The notes beneath the pieces were generated by a model. The model searched no databases, was not told the origin of the DNA, and saw nothing but the letters and a program-made list of their open reading frames with translations. A stretch of 64,000 nucleotides of DNA from Photobacterium halotolerans DSM 18316 (GTDB taxonomy: Bacteria > Pseudomonadota > Gammaproteobacteria > Enterobacterales > Vibrionaceae), in assembly GCF_000425165.1 (NCBI RefSeq), contig NZ_KE384325.1, forward strand, positions 48,685-112,684, read 5' to 3'. Positions 48,226-56,004 of the stretch are shown here, in pieces; position 1 is the first letter of the stretch, and every line of letters begins with the position of its first letter. The position numbers and the translations under genes are program-made.

Positions 48226-49254
48226 TTATTTCAGGGTATAAGGTATCCGGACGGTCAGTTGGAAATCAGGTGCATCAGCCGTTAACCCTGCCGCTGCACC
48301 CACGTTTATGGTGGTTTCTCTGTTCACGGCATAGTTGGCACCGAAAGAAATGGTATCCAGTTGCAGTAATTTAGCATCGTCGGGATACCCTCCGTTCACT
48401 TTCGATTTCAGTATAGTTTTGTGGTTCAGGCCGATACTGAATGAGAATCTGGGATTGACGGCAAACCCCATACCTGCGCCCAATGAAATGGTGTCACCCA
48501 AATCTATGGTGTTGACCTGTGTACTTGGGGCTTCGTCAGTGGCCGGGATCTGTATGCTGACATCGTCTTTAATATTCCAGATATAGCTGGCATTGAGGAA
48601 CAGCACGGCAGGGTCGAGAGGCATAATCATAGTGACGCCCGGCTCTATGCTCGGAAAGCCTGAGCCTGTAGGCAGCTCTTTGAAATCATTGGTGCTATCA
48701 ATAGGTACCTCATAAGGTGAGCTCCCTGTGGTACTTTTGAAGCGAAGACTGCCTATCCAGTAGGGAGCTTCGAGCATATTGAACTGATACTTAAATGCCG
48801 CTTCTATATCCCCCAGATCGTTACCTTCAATAGTCTTAGTGGTGGGACTGTTTGAAGGACCATTGATATCCCGCTCGGAGATGGAATCGTTACGGTATAC
48901 CCATGGAATTCTGGCTTCGACTTCTAACCGGTTGGTGATCCCGTAACGTCCTGTAAGACCAAAGGTCAAGGTCGTTCTGTCAATATCACTGGCCCGTATC
49001 AGGCCTACAATGAGTGATGGCAGAACGGTATAACCTACCACCGAAACGGTGTTGGAGGAGTTCTGGGTATAGGTTAAGGAAGAATCAAGCACGAAGGATC
49101 CTTTCGGTGTCAGTACCCCGGGTCTTTCCAGAATATCTGTCACTGTCTGAACCTGACGCGACTTCTGTTGGGTTGTTGTAGATTCCTCTGCAGCAACCGT
49201 GGTTGAAAAGATCGCTATCAGCGCTATAAGGCTGTGTGTATTAAACTTTCTCAC
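48226..49254 (-). CDS. Outer-membrane beta-barrel protein, FapF-like
   Basis: 342 residues from the GTG at 49254, which follows GAGG and gives a signal peptide (FNTHSLIALIAIFSTTVAA). Reading from an upstream ATG would bury the signal peptide. The mature protein has a short polar N-terminus, then ILERPGVLTPKGSFVLD, VGYTVLPSLIVGLI and TGRYGITNRLEVEARIPWVYR, followed by many amphipathic strands: a transporter-like barrel resembling, from memory, FapF of Pseudomonas functional amyloid. Unlike FapF it has almost no N-terminal coiled coil. It is divergent from the amyloid-like secreted proteins, which suggests it is their export pore. That role is inference. Confidence 0.72.
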   Translation of the reverse strand: MRKFNTHSLIALIAIFSTTVAAEESTTTQQKSRQVQTVTDILERPGVLTPKGSFVLDSSLTYTQNSSNTVSVVGYTVLPSLIVGLIRASDIDRTTLTFGLTGRYGITNRLEVEARIPWVYRNDSISERDINGPSNSPTTKTIEGNDLGDIEAAFKYQFNMLEAPYWIGSLRFKSTTGSSPYEVPIDSTNDFKELPTGSGFPSIEPGVTMIMPLDPAVLFLNASYIWNIKDDVSIQIPATDEAPSTQVNTIDLGDTISLGAGMGFAVNPRFSFSIGLNHKTILKSKVNGGYPDDAKLLQLDTISFGANYAVNRETTINVGAAAGLTADAPDFQLTVRIPYTLK

Positions 49255-49405
49255 GATATCCTCACTTTGTTTGCAAAGGTCACCCCAAAAAATAATGGCA
49301 GTCAGTTGCACTGACTTGTCATAAGAATAGTCAAGCATTCTATAAAAAGTGAGTAATAAAAGGTTATTTTTGTCTTACTTCTGAATCCTGATAAAAAATA
49401 GTATT

Positions 49406-49435
49406 AATCTCAATACAATTATTAGTAATGAGATT
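49406..49435. promoter_or_regulatory. Inverted repeat AATCTCA-N16-TGAGATT
   Basis: Seven-base perfect arms in the divergent spacer between the barrel gene and the first secreted paralog. The same heptamers recur in the hairpin before the second paralog (50802-50827). Candidate regulator site. Confidence 0.45.
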
Positions 49436-49624
49436 GGTGAATCCATTCTTAGAAATAAGCCCGTTCGGACAAGGTAAATAGAGGAAAGTGGGTGGTTTTT
49501 ATTGCCTTCGTTTTTATTAAAAATAATACAAACTAAAAAGTGGCAAAAACTAGTATTAAGTTATCTCTCGTGGCAACACGGGGGAGCAATAAAATAAAAA
49601 CTCAACATATTTGGAGTCTTAATC

Positions 49625-50299
49625 ATGCGTAAATCTAATCTCGCGCTGTTAGTGGCAGTCGTAGTTGCATCTCCACTGGCTCTGGCTAGTGGCTATCCAC
49701 AGCAACCTCAGTCACCTTCTTATGGTGGTGGTTACGGTGGTCATCATGGTGGTTATGATGATAATGATTCATCCATCGTTGATTCATATAATGATGATAT
49801 CACTAAGACAGCAACGCTGACTTATGACAGTGATAAAACCATTACAGACAGCTTTAACGAAGACAATGATCACCTGATCATGAAAGATATCAACAACGAT
49901 AAAAGCTTCAAGTACACAGATAACAGTGACAACAGCAAAAAGTTCCACTTCGAGAGTAACTTTAAGCACACTGAAACCTGGAAAATTGATGTTGATGAAA
50001 ACTTCTACATGGCGAAATCTGACCTGAAAGGTGAAGTCATTGGTAATGACGTTACCTACGGCGGTGCTTGCTGTGACGACAAAGATTGGGGTCATGGTGG
50101 TGGCTACGGTAACCGTGGTTACGGCAATGGCGGCAATCATGGTGGCGGCGACGCTGGTTCGCTGACAGTGACTCATGTGAATGACATGTCAGGTGCCTTT
50201 GCCGGTGCTTCAGGTATCAGCCTGGCGGGTCAAAACGCCGGTAACAACTCGCTGGTTCAACAAAGTGCTAGCACTAACGCTGTACTTCTGGGCCAATAA
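49625..50299 (+). CDS. Secreted amyloid-like protein, paralog 1
   Basis: 224 residues. Sec signal peptide (cleavage near ALASG, residue 21), a Gly/His/Tyr-rich linker (about 24-46), a repetitive Asp/Asn/Lys-rich region with SFNEDNDHLIMKDINNDKS, VTYGGACCDDK with paired Cys, a second Gly-rich linker, and a C-terminal GASGISLAGQNAGNNSLVQQ module followed by STNAVL. The Q-N-x-G-N-N spacing recalls curlin repeats and Fap subunits. Probable extracellular fibre subunit; no known family name that I can give. GGAG upstream of the ATG. Paralogous to the product of 50857-51405. Confidence 0.72.
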   Translation: MRKSNLALLVAVVVASPLALASGYPQQPQSPSYGGGYGGHHGGYDDNDSSIVDSYNDDITKTATLTYDSDKTITDSFNEDNDHLIMKDINNDKSFKYTDNSDNSKKFHFESNFKHTETWKIDVDENFYMAKSDLKGEVIGNDVTYGGACCDDKDWGHGGGYGNRGYGNGGNHGGGDAGSLTVTHVNDMSGAFAGASGISLAGQNAGNNSLVQQSASTNAVLLGQ

Positions 50300-50343
50300 C
50301 ACATTAGCTGAGAGGTGTCAGAAGCAGCTCTCAGGAGGACGTC

Positions 50344-50676
50344 ATGAGATATTTAACGCTGACCGTAGCTGTACTTTTATCTTGGGGTGCAGTTGCTGAT
50401 GAGTTGGATATTCTAACAACTTCCGATACGTTGAGTGATAGTTCAATGTATGAGACTCGGGGTGGGCAGTACGAGCTCAACATTGACTATATGCAAGCCG
50501 ATTCGGATATGTACGGTGATGTCGTAGGTAATGGCGCGTATGGTAATACAACCGGTGATAACGTGATTGATGGCGGAGCCTTCAGTGGATCATCAGGGGT
50601 ATTCAACGTAGTCCAAAACACCGGTAATAATGTGTTAATTCAAAATGCGACCGTGGTTAACCTGACATTGAAGTAA
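50344..50676 (+). CDS. Small secreted protein with double-glycine motif and amyloid-like C-terminus
   Basis: 110 residues. Sec signal peptide (cleavage near GAVA, residue 18), then LSDSSMYETRGG (residues 30-41), which has the spacing of a double-glycine leader end, then an acidic stretch, and a C-terminal GSSGVFNVVQNTGNNVLIQN module like that of its neighbours. GGAGG precedes the ATG. I infer a minor fibre subunit or nucleator trimmed after RGG by the nearby C39-type peptidase. Confidence 0.68.
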   Translation: MRYLTLTVAVLLSWGAVADELDILTTSDTLSDSSMYETRGGQYELNIDYMQADSDMYGDVVGNGAYGNTTGDNVIDGGAFSGSSGVFNVVQNTGNNVLIQNATVVNLTLK

Positions 50677-50690
50677 CACTGTTAGTGTAT

Positions 50691-50713
50691 CTAATCCGGA
50701 TTAGTTAATCCGG
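50691..50713 (+). other. Overlapping palindromes after small secreted gene
   Basis: CTAATCCGGATTAG (14-bp palindrome) overlaps CCGGATTA-GT-TAATCCGG, so two mutually exclusive hairpins can form. No T-run follows, which suggests attenuation or mRNA stabilization rather than simple termination. Confidence 0.5.
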
Positions 50714-50801
50714 GAATAAAACTAAATGTTAAATTACTAGTAATTGATATTTGGTTTCGCAGGGCTAACATCATTGCTTCAACATCTATAACATTTACCC
50801 A

Positions 50802-50827
50802 GCATGAGATTTATTTAAATCTCATGC
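50802..50827 (+). promoter_or_regulatory. 11-bp perfect hairpin in leader of paralog 2
   Basis: GCATGAGATTT-ATTT-AAATCTCATGC, 30 bp before the start at 50857 and upstream of its ribosome-binding site. As DNA it contains the same TGAGATT/AATCTCA heptamers as the 49406-49435 inverted repeat, in opposite order. It could be an operator or an RNA structure. Confidence 0.5.
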
Positions 50828-50856
50828 GTTATGGGGAACATAATTGGAGTAACATC

Positions 50857-51405
50857 ATGCGTAAATCAAACGTGTTGTTATTAGCAGCGATTATTGCATC
50901 GCCTATGGCTTTTGCAAATGGCTATCCAGATGCAGATCATATCGAAGGCAGCTTCAATGATACTGTGGATAAATCACTGACTGTTGATGTCAGCAAATCT
51001 AAAGAAATCGATTATTCATTCAATGAAGATAATGATTTTCTTTACATGAAGGATATCGGCAACGATAAATCCAAAACCATTAAAGATAACAGCGATAATT
51101 CCTGGGTTGTGAAGAAAGTGTCTGATGTGGAAATCGACAAAACTTTCAAAAAATCATACAGCATGGATAAAGTGCTCGCTGATTCTGAAATTGATGGTGA
51201 AGTGATCAAAAACGAAGTGACCTATGGCGGTGCCTGCTGTGACGGTAAAGCCGGAACTGTTGAAGTTGAACACTTTAACACCATGGCCAATTCGTTTGGC
51301 GATGCGTCTGGTATCAGCATTGCTGGTCAGAACGCAGGTAATAACTCAATGGTTCAACAATCTACCAGCACTAATGCAACATTATCTGGTTCTGCCAGCT
51401 ACTAA
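50857..51405 (+). CDS. Secreted amyloid-like protein, paralog 2
   Basis: 182 residues from the ATG at 50857 (GGAG upstream; the earlier ATG at 50824 lies inside a hairpin). Signal peptide ending near AFANG. Shares with paralog 1 the segments SFNEDNDFLYMKDIGNDKS and DNSDNS, VTYGGACCDGK with the Cys pair, and the C-terminal DASGISIAGQNAGNNSMVQQ followed by STNATL, but it lacks both Gly-rich linkers. Rich in Asp, Lys and Ser. Probable second fibre subunit, analogous to the FapB/FapC pairing; this is inference. A terminator follows. Confidence 0.72.
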   Translation: MRKSNVLLLAAIIASPMAFANGYPDADHIEGSFNDTVDKSLTVDVSKSKEIDYSFNEDNDFLYMKDIGNDKSKTIKDNSDNSWVVKKVSDVEIDKTFKKSYSMDKVLADSEIDGEVIKNEVTYGGACCDGKAGTVEVEHFNTMANSFGDASGISIAGQNAGNNSMVQQSTSTNATLSGSASY

Positions 51406-51412
51406 TCAAACC

Positions 51413-51445
51413 GGGCCGTCGCAAGGCGGCCCTTTCATTGTTTTT
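51413..51445 (+). terminator. Terminator after paralog 2
   Basis: GGGCCGTC-GCAA-GGCGGCCC (one G-T pair) followed by T-rich sequence. It implies that the peptidase pair downstream has its own promoter or relies on read-through. Confidence 0.8.
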
Positions 51446-51553
51446 ACCTATGGAGCCTTTCAATCATCTTGAGAATTTCCGATAGATAAGAATGATTTCC
51501 TGCCTGACGACAAAAAGAGCGGCGTCGGGTTAATAACAATAAAGGGTGTGGTG

Positions 51554-52234
51554 ATGAAAATAAAACTGGCAACCCTGGCACTGGCAGGATTAATGGTCAG
51601 CACAACCGTAAGTGCTCTGGACTATTTTCCAAGCCGAGGCGCATACAATGTCAAAGTGCAAAGTTATCAGGAGAAACTCTTTGGTGATGTGATGCGCCAG
51701 CAGTACGACTTTAGTTGTGGTTCTGCGGCGGTGGCTTCACTGATGACTTATCACTATGGCATTGAGACCAATGAAAATACGGTATTCAAGTCGATGTTCG
51801 AGAAGGGAGATCCTGAAAAAATAGAGAAACAGGGATTCTCCATGTTCGATATGAAGAACTACATGCAGTCTGTCGGTCTGGATGCCAATGGTTATCGCCT
51901 GCCGCTTGAGAAATTTAAAACGCTTGGGGTACCTGCCATTACCATTGTCAATTTTGATGGCTACATGCACTTTGTAGTGATTAAAGGTATCAACAGCGAA
52001 CAGATTATCCTGGGCGATCCGTCGCGCGGTACCATGGTGATGAAGCTCAGTGAATTTAAACCTTATTATCGCGGCTCGGTATTGCTGGTGAAGAACAAAG
52101 TAAAAGAGGGGCGCGAAAGTTTCATTACCCAAGAAAACTACAGTGTGTATAACCCTTCACCAGTATCTGATGCTGTCGCAAGGGACTCGCTGTCAACGTT
52201 CAGTATTACATTGCCGGGTACAAACGATTACTAA
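51554..52234 (+). CDS. Periplasmic C39-type cysteine peptidase, FapD-like
   Basis: 226 residues. Signal peptide (MKIKLATLALAGLMVSTTVS, cleavage near ALD). A papain-like C39 domain follows: catalytic Cys55 in DFSCGSAAVASL, His139 in DGYMHFVVIKG and Asp155 in LGDPSRG. No ABC transporter is fused or adjacent, as in FapD of Pseudomonas. AAGGG is 7 nt before the ATG at 51554; two in-frame GTGs precede it. C39 enzymes usually cut after a double glycine, and two neighbouring secreted proteins have such a motif. Followed 15 bp later by one of them. Confidence 0.82.
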   Translation: MKIKLATLALAGLMVSTTVSALDYFPSRGAYNVKVQSYQEKLFGDVMRQQYDFSCGSAAVASLMTYHYGIETNENTVFKSMFEKGDPEKIEKQGFSMFDMKNYMQSVGLDANGYRLPLEKFKTLGVPAITIVNFDGYMHFVVIKGINSEQIILGDPSRGTMVMKLSEFKPYYRGSVLLVKNKVKEGRESFITQENYSVYNPSPVSDAVARDSLSTFSITLPGTNDY

Positions 52235-52249
52235 AAGGCAGAGGCTAGT

Positions 52250-52777
52250 ATGAACAAGCTATCTTACTATGTTGTAGCAGCTACCCTGGGAGGTGCTGCT
52301 GTCATGGCAAATACTTCCGCGAACGCATTCACCAAGCCATCGAGTTTGTTGGTATTGAATGACTCGGGCATGGTTGCCATGACACAATCGGAAATGTCTG
52401 CAATCCGGGGTGGTTTCTCGGCGGAAGGTTCGCTGATAAGCATAGGGCTGAGTATCATCACTGCTCTTAATGGCGAGGAGATATTACGCTCACATATTGC
52501 CAATTTCACTATCAGCAACGGGATGCTCACCACCACTGCAGGGTCGGCTTATTCAAGCGGCGAGATGCTCACTTTGAAGCAGGTGGGGGATAACAACTCT
52601 TTTGAGCGACCCAGTTTATTGCCCAACAGCATCATGCAGGTGGTGCAAAACAGCCTGGATGGCAGCAATATCCGTATTGAAAGAAACATAGACATTGATG
52701 CTGATATTAACGGATACATCCAGCATAGTGTACTGAAAAGTCGACTTGAGAATGCGATTTTGCATACAGGATATTGA
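52250..52777 (+). CDS. Secreted protein with double-glycine leader-like motif
   Basis: 175 residues. Signal peptide-like N-terminus (VAATLGGAAVMANTSANA), then MTQSEMSAIRGG (44-55), which matches the bacteriocin-type leader end L/M-S/T-x-x-E-L/M-x-x-I-x-G-G. The rest has QVGDNNSF and VQNSLDGSNIRIER, loosely like the Q-x-G-x-N repeats of fibre subunits. Starts 15 bp after the C39 peptidase gene and is the best candidate for its substrate. Role as accessory or regulatory fibre component is inferred. Confidence 0.7.
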   Translation: MNKLSYYVVAATLGGAAVMANTSANAFTKPSSLLVLNDSGMVAMTQSEMSAIRGGFSAEGSLISIGLSIITALNGEEILRSHIANFTISNGMLTTTAGSAYSSGEMLTLKQVGDNNSFERPSLLPNSIMQVVQNSLDGSNIRIERNIDIDADINGYIQHSVLKSRLENAILHTGY

Positions 52778-52810
52778 TAATACTTGCCTTACTATTTGTG
52801 TTGATAGTGT

Positions 52811-52840
52811 AAAGGTACAGCAGACTGCTGTACCTTTTTT
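52811..52840 (+). terminator. Terminator of the peptidase pair
   Basis: AAAGGTACAGCA and TGCTGTACCTTT around GAC, followed by Ts, 33 bp after the stop at 52777. Confidence 0.92.
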
Positions 52841-53049
52841 GTATGCAGTTTCATCCAGCTGGGTATACGATCGTAAAAAGTTCCAGAAATGCCTCGAATC
52901 TTAAACTGCTGAAAACTGGTCTATTCTGCTGTGAATACCAGTATCTTGAGACAATTCTTACTATTGATACCACGCGTAACAGAGGTTTCTTGCCTATATT
53001 TTCAATGAACATTAATAATAAATGTGCATTGAAATGAAGGTGACTTCTG

Positions 53050-54396
53050 ATGGTAGCTCAATGTCAAAATAAAGCACTGAATGGCAGACTAGTGGCAATA
53101 GGATGTAACTACGAGCCTTGGATAGCGCTTCTCGAACAGTCAGGTTGGAAAACCCAGTGCTGTTACGATCTAAGAACGGTTGATTCAATCCTGGAAGAGT
53201 TCAGCCCGTGTATATGTATCGTTGATTTAAGCAATAATGATTTTAGCTTAAACAGCATATCTTTGAGGGCAAATAAAACCAAACAAGTGAGATGGATTGC
53301 TCTGATCAAAAAAGAGCAATTGAAAACTGACGCAATATGCCAGTTTATTAATAATTTTTGTGTTGATTATTTCACTGTACCTGTACCAGGCAGTCATCTG
53401 CTGGATACCGTTGGTCATCAGTTAGGTATGCTGGACATTGAATCGAGCTCCTGGCAAGAGATTACCACCCAGCATGAGATGGGCTTGTTTGGTGAGTCTA
53501 AAACTATCAAACAATTACGTGACATGGTTCGTCGTGTGGCGTTAACGGAAGTTAACGTGTTTCTTACCGGGGAGAATGGCACAGGTAAAGAGCTGATAGC
53601 TAAATCAATTCATAATCTGTCTAAACGTAAACATGCCCCCTTTGTGTCGATTAACTGCGGGGCCCTCAGCAAAGACGATGAAAAGCTGAACTTCCTGAAG
53701 CATGTGTCAAAGCTTGATGAGGAAGGCGCAGGCTTTAACGGCACCATCATGCTGGATAATGTGGAAGAGTTAACCAAAGAATTTCAGGAATTACTCTTGT
53801 CCTTTATTCAGGCACCTGGCAGTGATTCTCTGGACAGCGATTCAGCCTGCGATGTGCGTATTATTGCGGCAACCAGTGCAGACCTGGACGCTTTGGTGGC
53901 TAAAGGCGAGTTCAGCAAAGAATTGTTCTATCGTCTGAATGTGTTCCACATAAAAGTACCAACTTTGCGTGAGCGTGGTTCTGATATTTTCTTGTTGGCA
54001 GAAACCTTTTTGCAGAAGTTCGCTAAGGAATACAGCACCATGGCATCGAGTTTCTCGGAAGACTCCAAGCAACTCTTGTTGCGCTACAGTTGGCCGGGCA
54101 ATGTCCGTGAGCTGATTAATCAGGTCAAACGGGCGGCGTTACTGGCGGAGGGGAACGAAGTAAGGGCTGAGCATTTTGATTTGCCCAGTAAGGCAAATTT
54201 CAAGCAAAGCCTGCGTAATATTAAGGATGAAGCAGAGAAAGACGTGTTGGTGGCGGTACTGGAAACGCACCGGGGTCAGGTTGCTTCGGCGGCCAAAGAT
54301 TTGGGTGTGTCGCGTGCTACCATGTACCGGTTGCTGAACAAGCACAATATTGTGCCTGATGTACGCCACTATAACTCGTCGTTTATGCGTGAATAA
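53050..54396 (+). CDS. VpsR-like AAA+ response-regulator-type transcription factor without GAFTGA
   Basis: 448 residues. A degenerate receiver-like domain (1-125, possible phosphoacceptor Asp59 in CICIVD), an AAA+ domain with Walker A GENGTGKE (174-181) and a Walker B reading IMLDNVEE, and a Fis-type C-terminal helix-turn-helix (ASAAKDLGVSRATMYRLLNK). The stretch after INCGAL lacks the GAFTGA loop that contacts sigma-54, so it should not drive a sigma-54 promoter. VpsR of Vibrio cholerae, a cyclic-di-GMP-responsive biofilm activator, shares this loss. It probably controls the adjacent fibre genes; that link is inferred. Confidence 0.83.
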   Translation: MVAQCQNKALNGRLVAIGCNYEPWIALLEQSGWKTQCCYDLRTVDSILEEFSPCICIVDLSNNDFSLNSISLRANKTKQVRWIALIKKEQLKTDAICQFINNFCVDYFTVPVPGSHLLDTVGHQLGMLDIESSSWQEITTQHEMGLFGESKTIKQLRDMVRRVALTEVNVFLTGENGTGKELIAKSIHNLSKRKHAPFVSINCGALSKDDEKLNFLKHVSKLDEEGAGFNGTIMLDNVEELTKEFQELLLSFIQAPGSDSLDSDSACDVRIIAATSADLDALVAKGEFSKELFYRLNVFHIKVPTLRERGSDIFLLAETFLQKFAKEYSTMASSFSEDSKQLLLRYSWPGNVRELINQVKRAALLAEGNEVRAEHFDLPSKANFKQSLRNIKDEAEKDVLVAVLETHRGQVASAAKDLGVSRATMYRLLNKHNIVPDVRHYNSSFMRE

Positions 54397-54414
54397 TCCG
54401 GTAAGCAGGAAGCA

Positions 54415-54444
54415 AAACACCCCGTACTCTGGTGCGGGGTGTTT
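54415..54444. terminator. Bidirectional terminator
   Basis: AAACACCCCG and CGGGGTGTTT around a 10-nt loop, between the regulator and a small minus-strand frame. Confidence 0.85.
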
Positions 54445-54476
54445 GTTTATATACGGTTTGAACGTGATGACATTTT

Positions 54477-54605
54477 TTAGTGAGACAACAGAATGATTTC
54501 GTTGTGCTCATCGGAATCTGTATTGGTGTAGACACACTCAGGCTGGTCAACCATAAGCTCATCCATGGTTGGCACAACGAGTGTCGCCAGGTTGATACTG
54601 TCCAT
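54477..54605 (-). CDS. Possible 42-residue small protein
   Basis: A short frame beginning MDSINLATLVVPTMDELMVD and ending in SDEHNEIILLSH, acidic and without a signal peptide. TAAGGA sits 7 nt before the ATG, and a terminator lies 33 bp beyond the stop. I do not recognize it. Its place beside the fibre locus and the clear ribosome-binding site make it worth listing. Confidence 0.45.
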   Translation of the reverse strand: MDSINLATLVVPTMDELMVDQPECVYTNTDSDEHNEIILLSH

Positions 54606-54807
54606 TTGTGTTCCTTACTTCTTAGCTTTACTACTTAGCTTGGTTTCTGTCTCTGTCTGCCAGAAACACTAGGTGTTTGAGATGACATTAACATGACAAC
54701 GCGGCGATGTGCAGAGTCGTTTGTCTGTCATTGACTCTTGTTCACAAATTCGTCGTCCACAAATCAATCGCCCGCAAACAAGTCCCGGGCCTTATTCTCC
54801 GCTCCGC

Positions 54808-55839
54808 TCAAAGGCCGGAGCCGGGCTGTAACCGGATGTCCAGTACCAGCGGGCAGTGATCCGACAGCGTCAGGCGACGGACATCTTCGCGGGAAAACGG
54901 ATACTGATAAACCTTTCCCTGCCTGAGGGCATAGGCAATATCAGCAGACGCCACAAAGTGATCGATCAGGGCGGTATATCGCCGGTATTCTGCCTTGCGT
55001 TTGGAGCGGTTCAGACGAACATAGCACGAGGCATTCACGTCTTTTGTCAGCAGCTGGACAGAATGACGATCAGAAGAAGAAGCGGTGCTCAGGGAGCGAT
55101 ACAGCCAATCACCGCTGTCTGCCATACGGTGATTAAAGTCGCCGCTGATCAAAAACGATTCTTTAGCCGCCAGCCGTTGATCAATCCAGTTTTTCAGCAC
55201 ACCGGCCTGATAGCTCAGGACACGGCAGGACGCCGACTGTCTACTGATCTTGCTGGAGTAGCAGCCGGATTTTAAATGCACGCTGAGCAGGTGTATCGGC
55301 GTGCCTGACTGAGGGTGAACAACCACATAAGTTCCGTAGCGAAGGCGGCCTTTTCTGGCCCGTTCGCCTGACTTGGGCGCGGTGCGGATATTCAGACTGG
55401 CGATATCTTTCGGGTCACTGACGGGCAGGGATTGGCGGATAGCAAAGCCAGTGTACTGATTGCTGTTTCTGAAGCTTTCACTGGCTTTGCCGTGCCGGTC
55501 GGAAAGGTACAGCAAGTACTGACCCTTGGGCAGGATACGCTCAACGGCTTCCTTACTGTCTGCTTCCTGAAACGCAATAATGTCCGGCGATACCCGGCGG
55601 ATCACGTCAGTAAAATAAGCATAATCGGCATCGGTGCGGGTTACCCGGGGCGTGCCGAACCACTCCAGATTCCAGCTCATAACAGTCAGTGATTGCGGTT
55701 GTTGCTGTTCGCGGTTAAAAAAGGACAGGGTGTCTGATGCATGGCTGCAAATGCTGAAAAAACTGACACAGAGGGTCAGGATAAGCGCTATTCCAACGCT
55801 TGGCCGAATTCTGTTTATCCTTGTTAACCATGCCGCCAT
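54808..55839 (-). CDS. Endonuclease/exonuclease/phosphatase family protein, exported
   Basis: 343 residues from the ATG at 55839 (AGGAG upstream). N-terminal hydrophobic segment (VGIALILTLCVSFFSICSHA) is a signal peptide or anchor. EEP fold motifs: MSWNLEWFG, IIAFQEAD, HLLSVHLKSGC, SGDFNHR and a C-terminal SDHCPLVLD. Metal-dependent phosphodiesterase; could be an extracellular DNase or a phosphatase of lipid or sugar substrates. Proximity to the fibre locus hints at matrix DNA turnover, but that is weak. Confidence 0.85.
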   Translation of the reverse strand: MAAWLTRINRIRPSVGIALILTLCVSFFSICSHASDTLSFFNREQQQPQSLTVMSWNLEWFGTPRVTRTDADYAYFTDVIRRVSPDIIAFQEADSKEAVERILPKGQYLLYLSDRHGKASESFRNSNQYTGFAIRQSLPVSDPKDIASLNIRTAPKSGERARKGRLRYGTYVVVHPQSGTPIHLLSVHLKSGCYSSKISRQSASCRVLSYQAGVLKNWIDQRLAAKESFLISGDFNHRMADSGDWLYRSLSTASSSDRHSVQLLTKDVNASCYVRLNRSKRKAEYRRYTALIDHFVASADIAYALRQGKVYQYPFSREDVRRLTLSDHCPLVLDIRLQPGSGL

Positions 55840-55900
55840 CAGGCGCTCTCCTGCACTGAAATGAAACACTTATCAAAGTGTAACCGACATTTAAGCATTC

Positions 55901-55914
55901 CTGATTCAGATCAA
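55901..55914 (+). promoter_or_regulatory. FNR-like box upstream of nrdD
   Basis: CTGAT-TCAG-ATCAA matches the FNR consensus TTGAT-N4-ATCAA at 9 of 10 positions. It fits oxygen-dependent control of the anaerobic ribonucleotide reductase. Confidence 0.7.
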
Positions 55915-55942
55915 AGCAAAGCTGCGGCATCTGTCGCTTAAT

Positions 55943-55958
55943 GCACAACATATTGTGT
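55943..55958 (+). promoter_or_regulatory. NrdR-like box upstream of nrdD
   Basis: GCACAACATATTGTGT differs from the palindromic form ACACAATATATTGTGT at two positions. NrdR represses ribonucleotide reductase operons through paired boxes. Confidence 0.7.
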
Positions 55959-55974
55959 CTTGTGGTAATAACAA

Positions 55975-55990
55975 TGTGCTTATTTTGTGT
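55975..55990 (+). promoter_or_regulatory. Second, degenerate NrdR-like box
   Basis: Right half TATTTTGTGT is close to consensus; left half is poor. It starts 32 bp after the first box, about three helical turns, which is the usual NrdR pairing distance. It lies at the start of the nrdD frame. Confidence 0.4.
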
Positions 55991-56004
55991 TTGTGGGGTG
56001 TGTG

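Noticed and set aside
49500..49600. TGGCA-containing sequences before the fibre operon as a sigma-54 promoter
   Set aside because: Neither copy has a TTGC element at the required spacing, and the neighbouring regulator lacks GAFTGA.
52841..53037. Small plus-strand frame between the peptidase pair and the regulator
   Set aside because: No ribosome-binding site and atypical composition; it more likely contains the promoter of the regulator gene.
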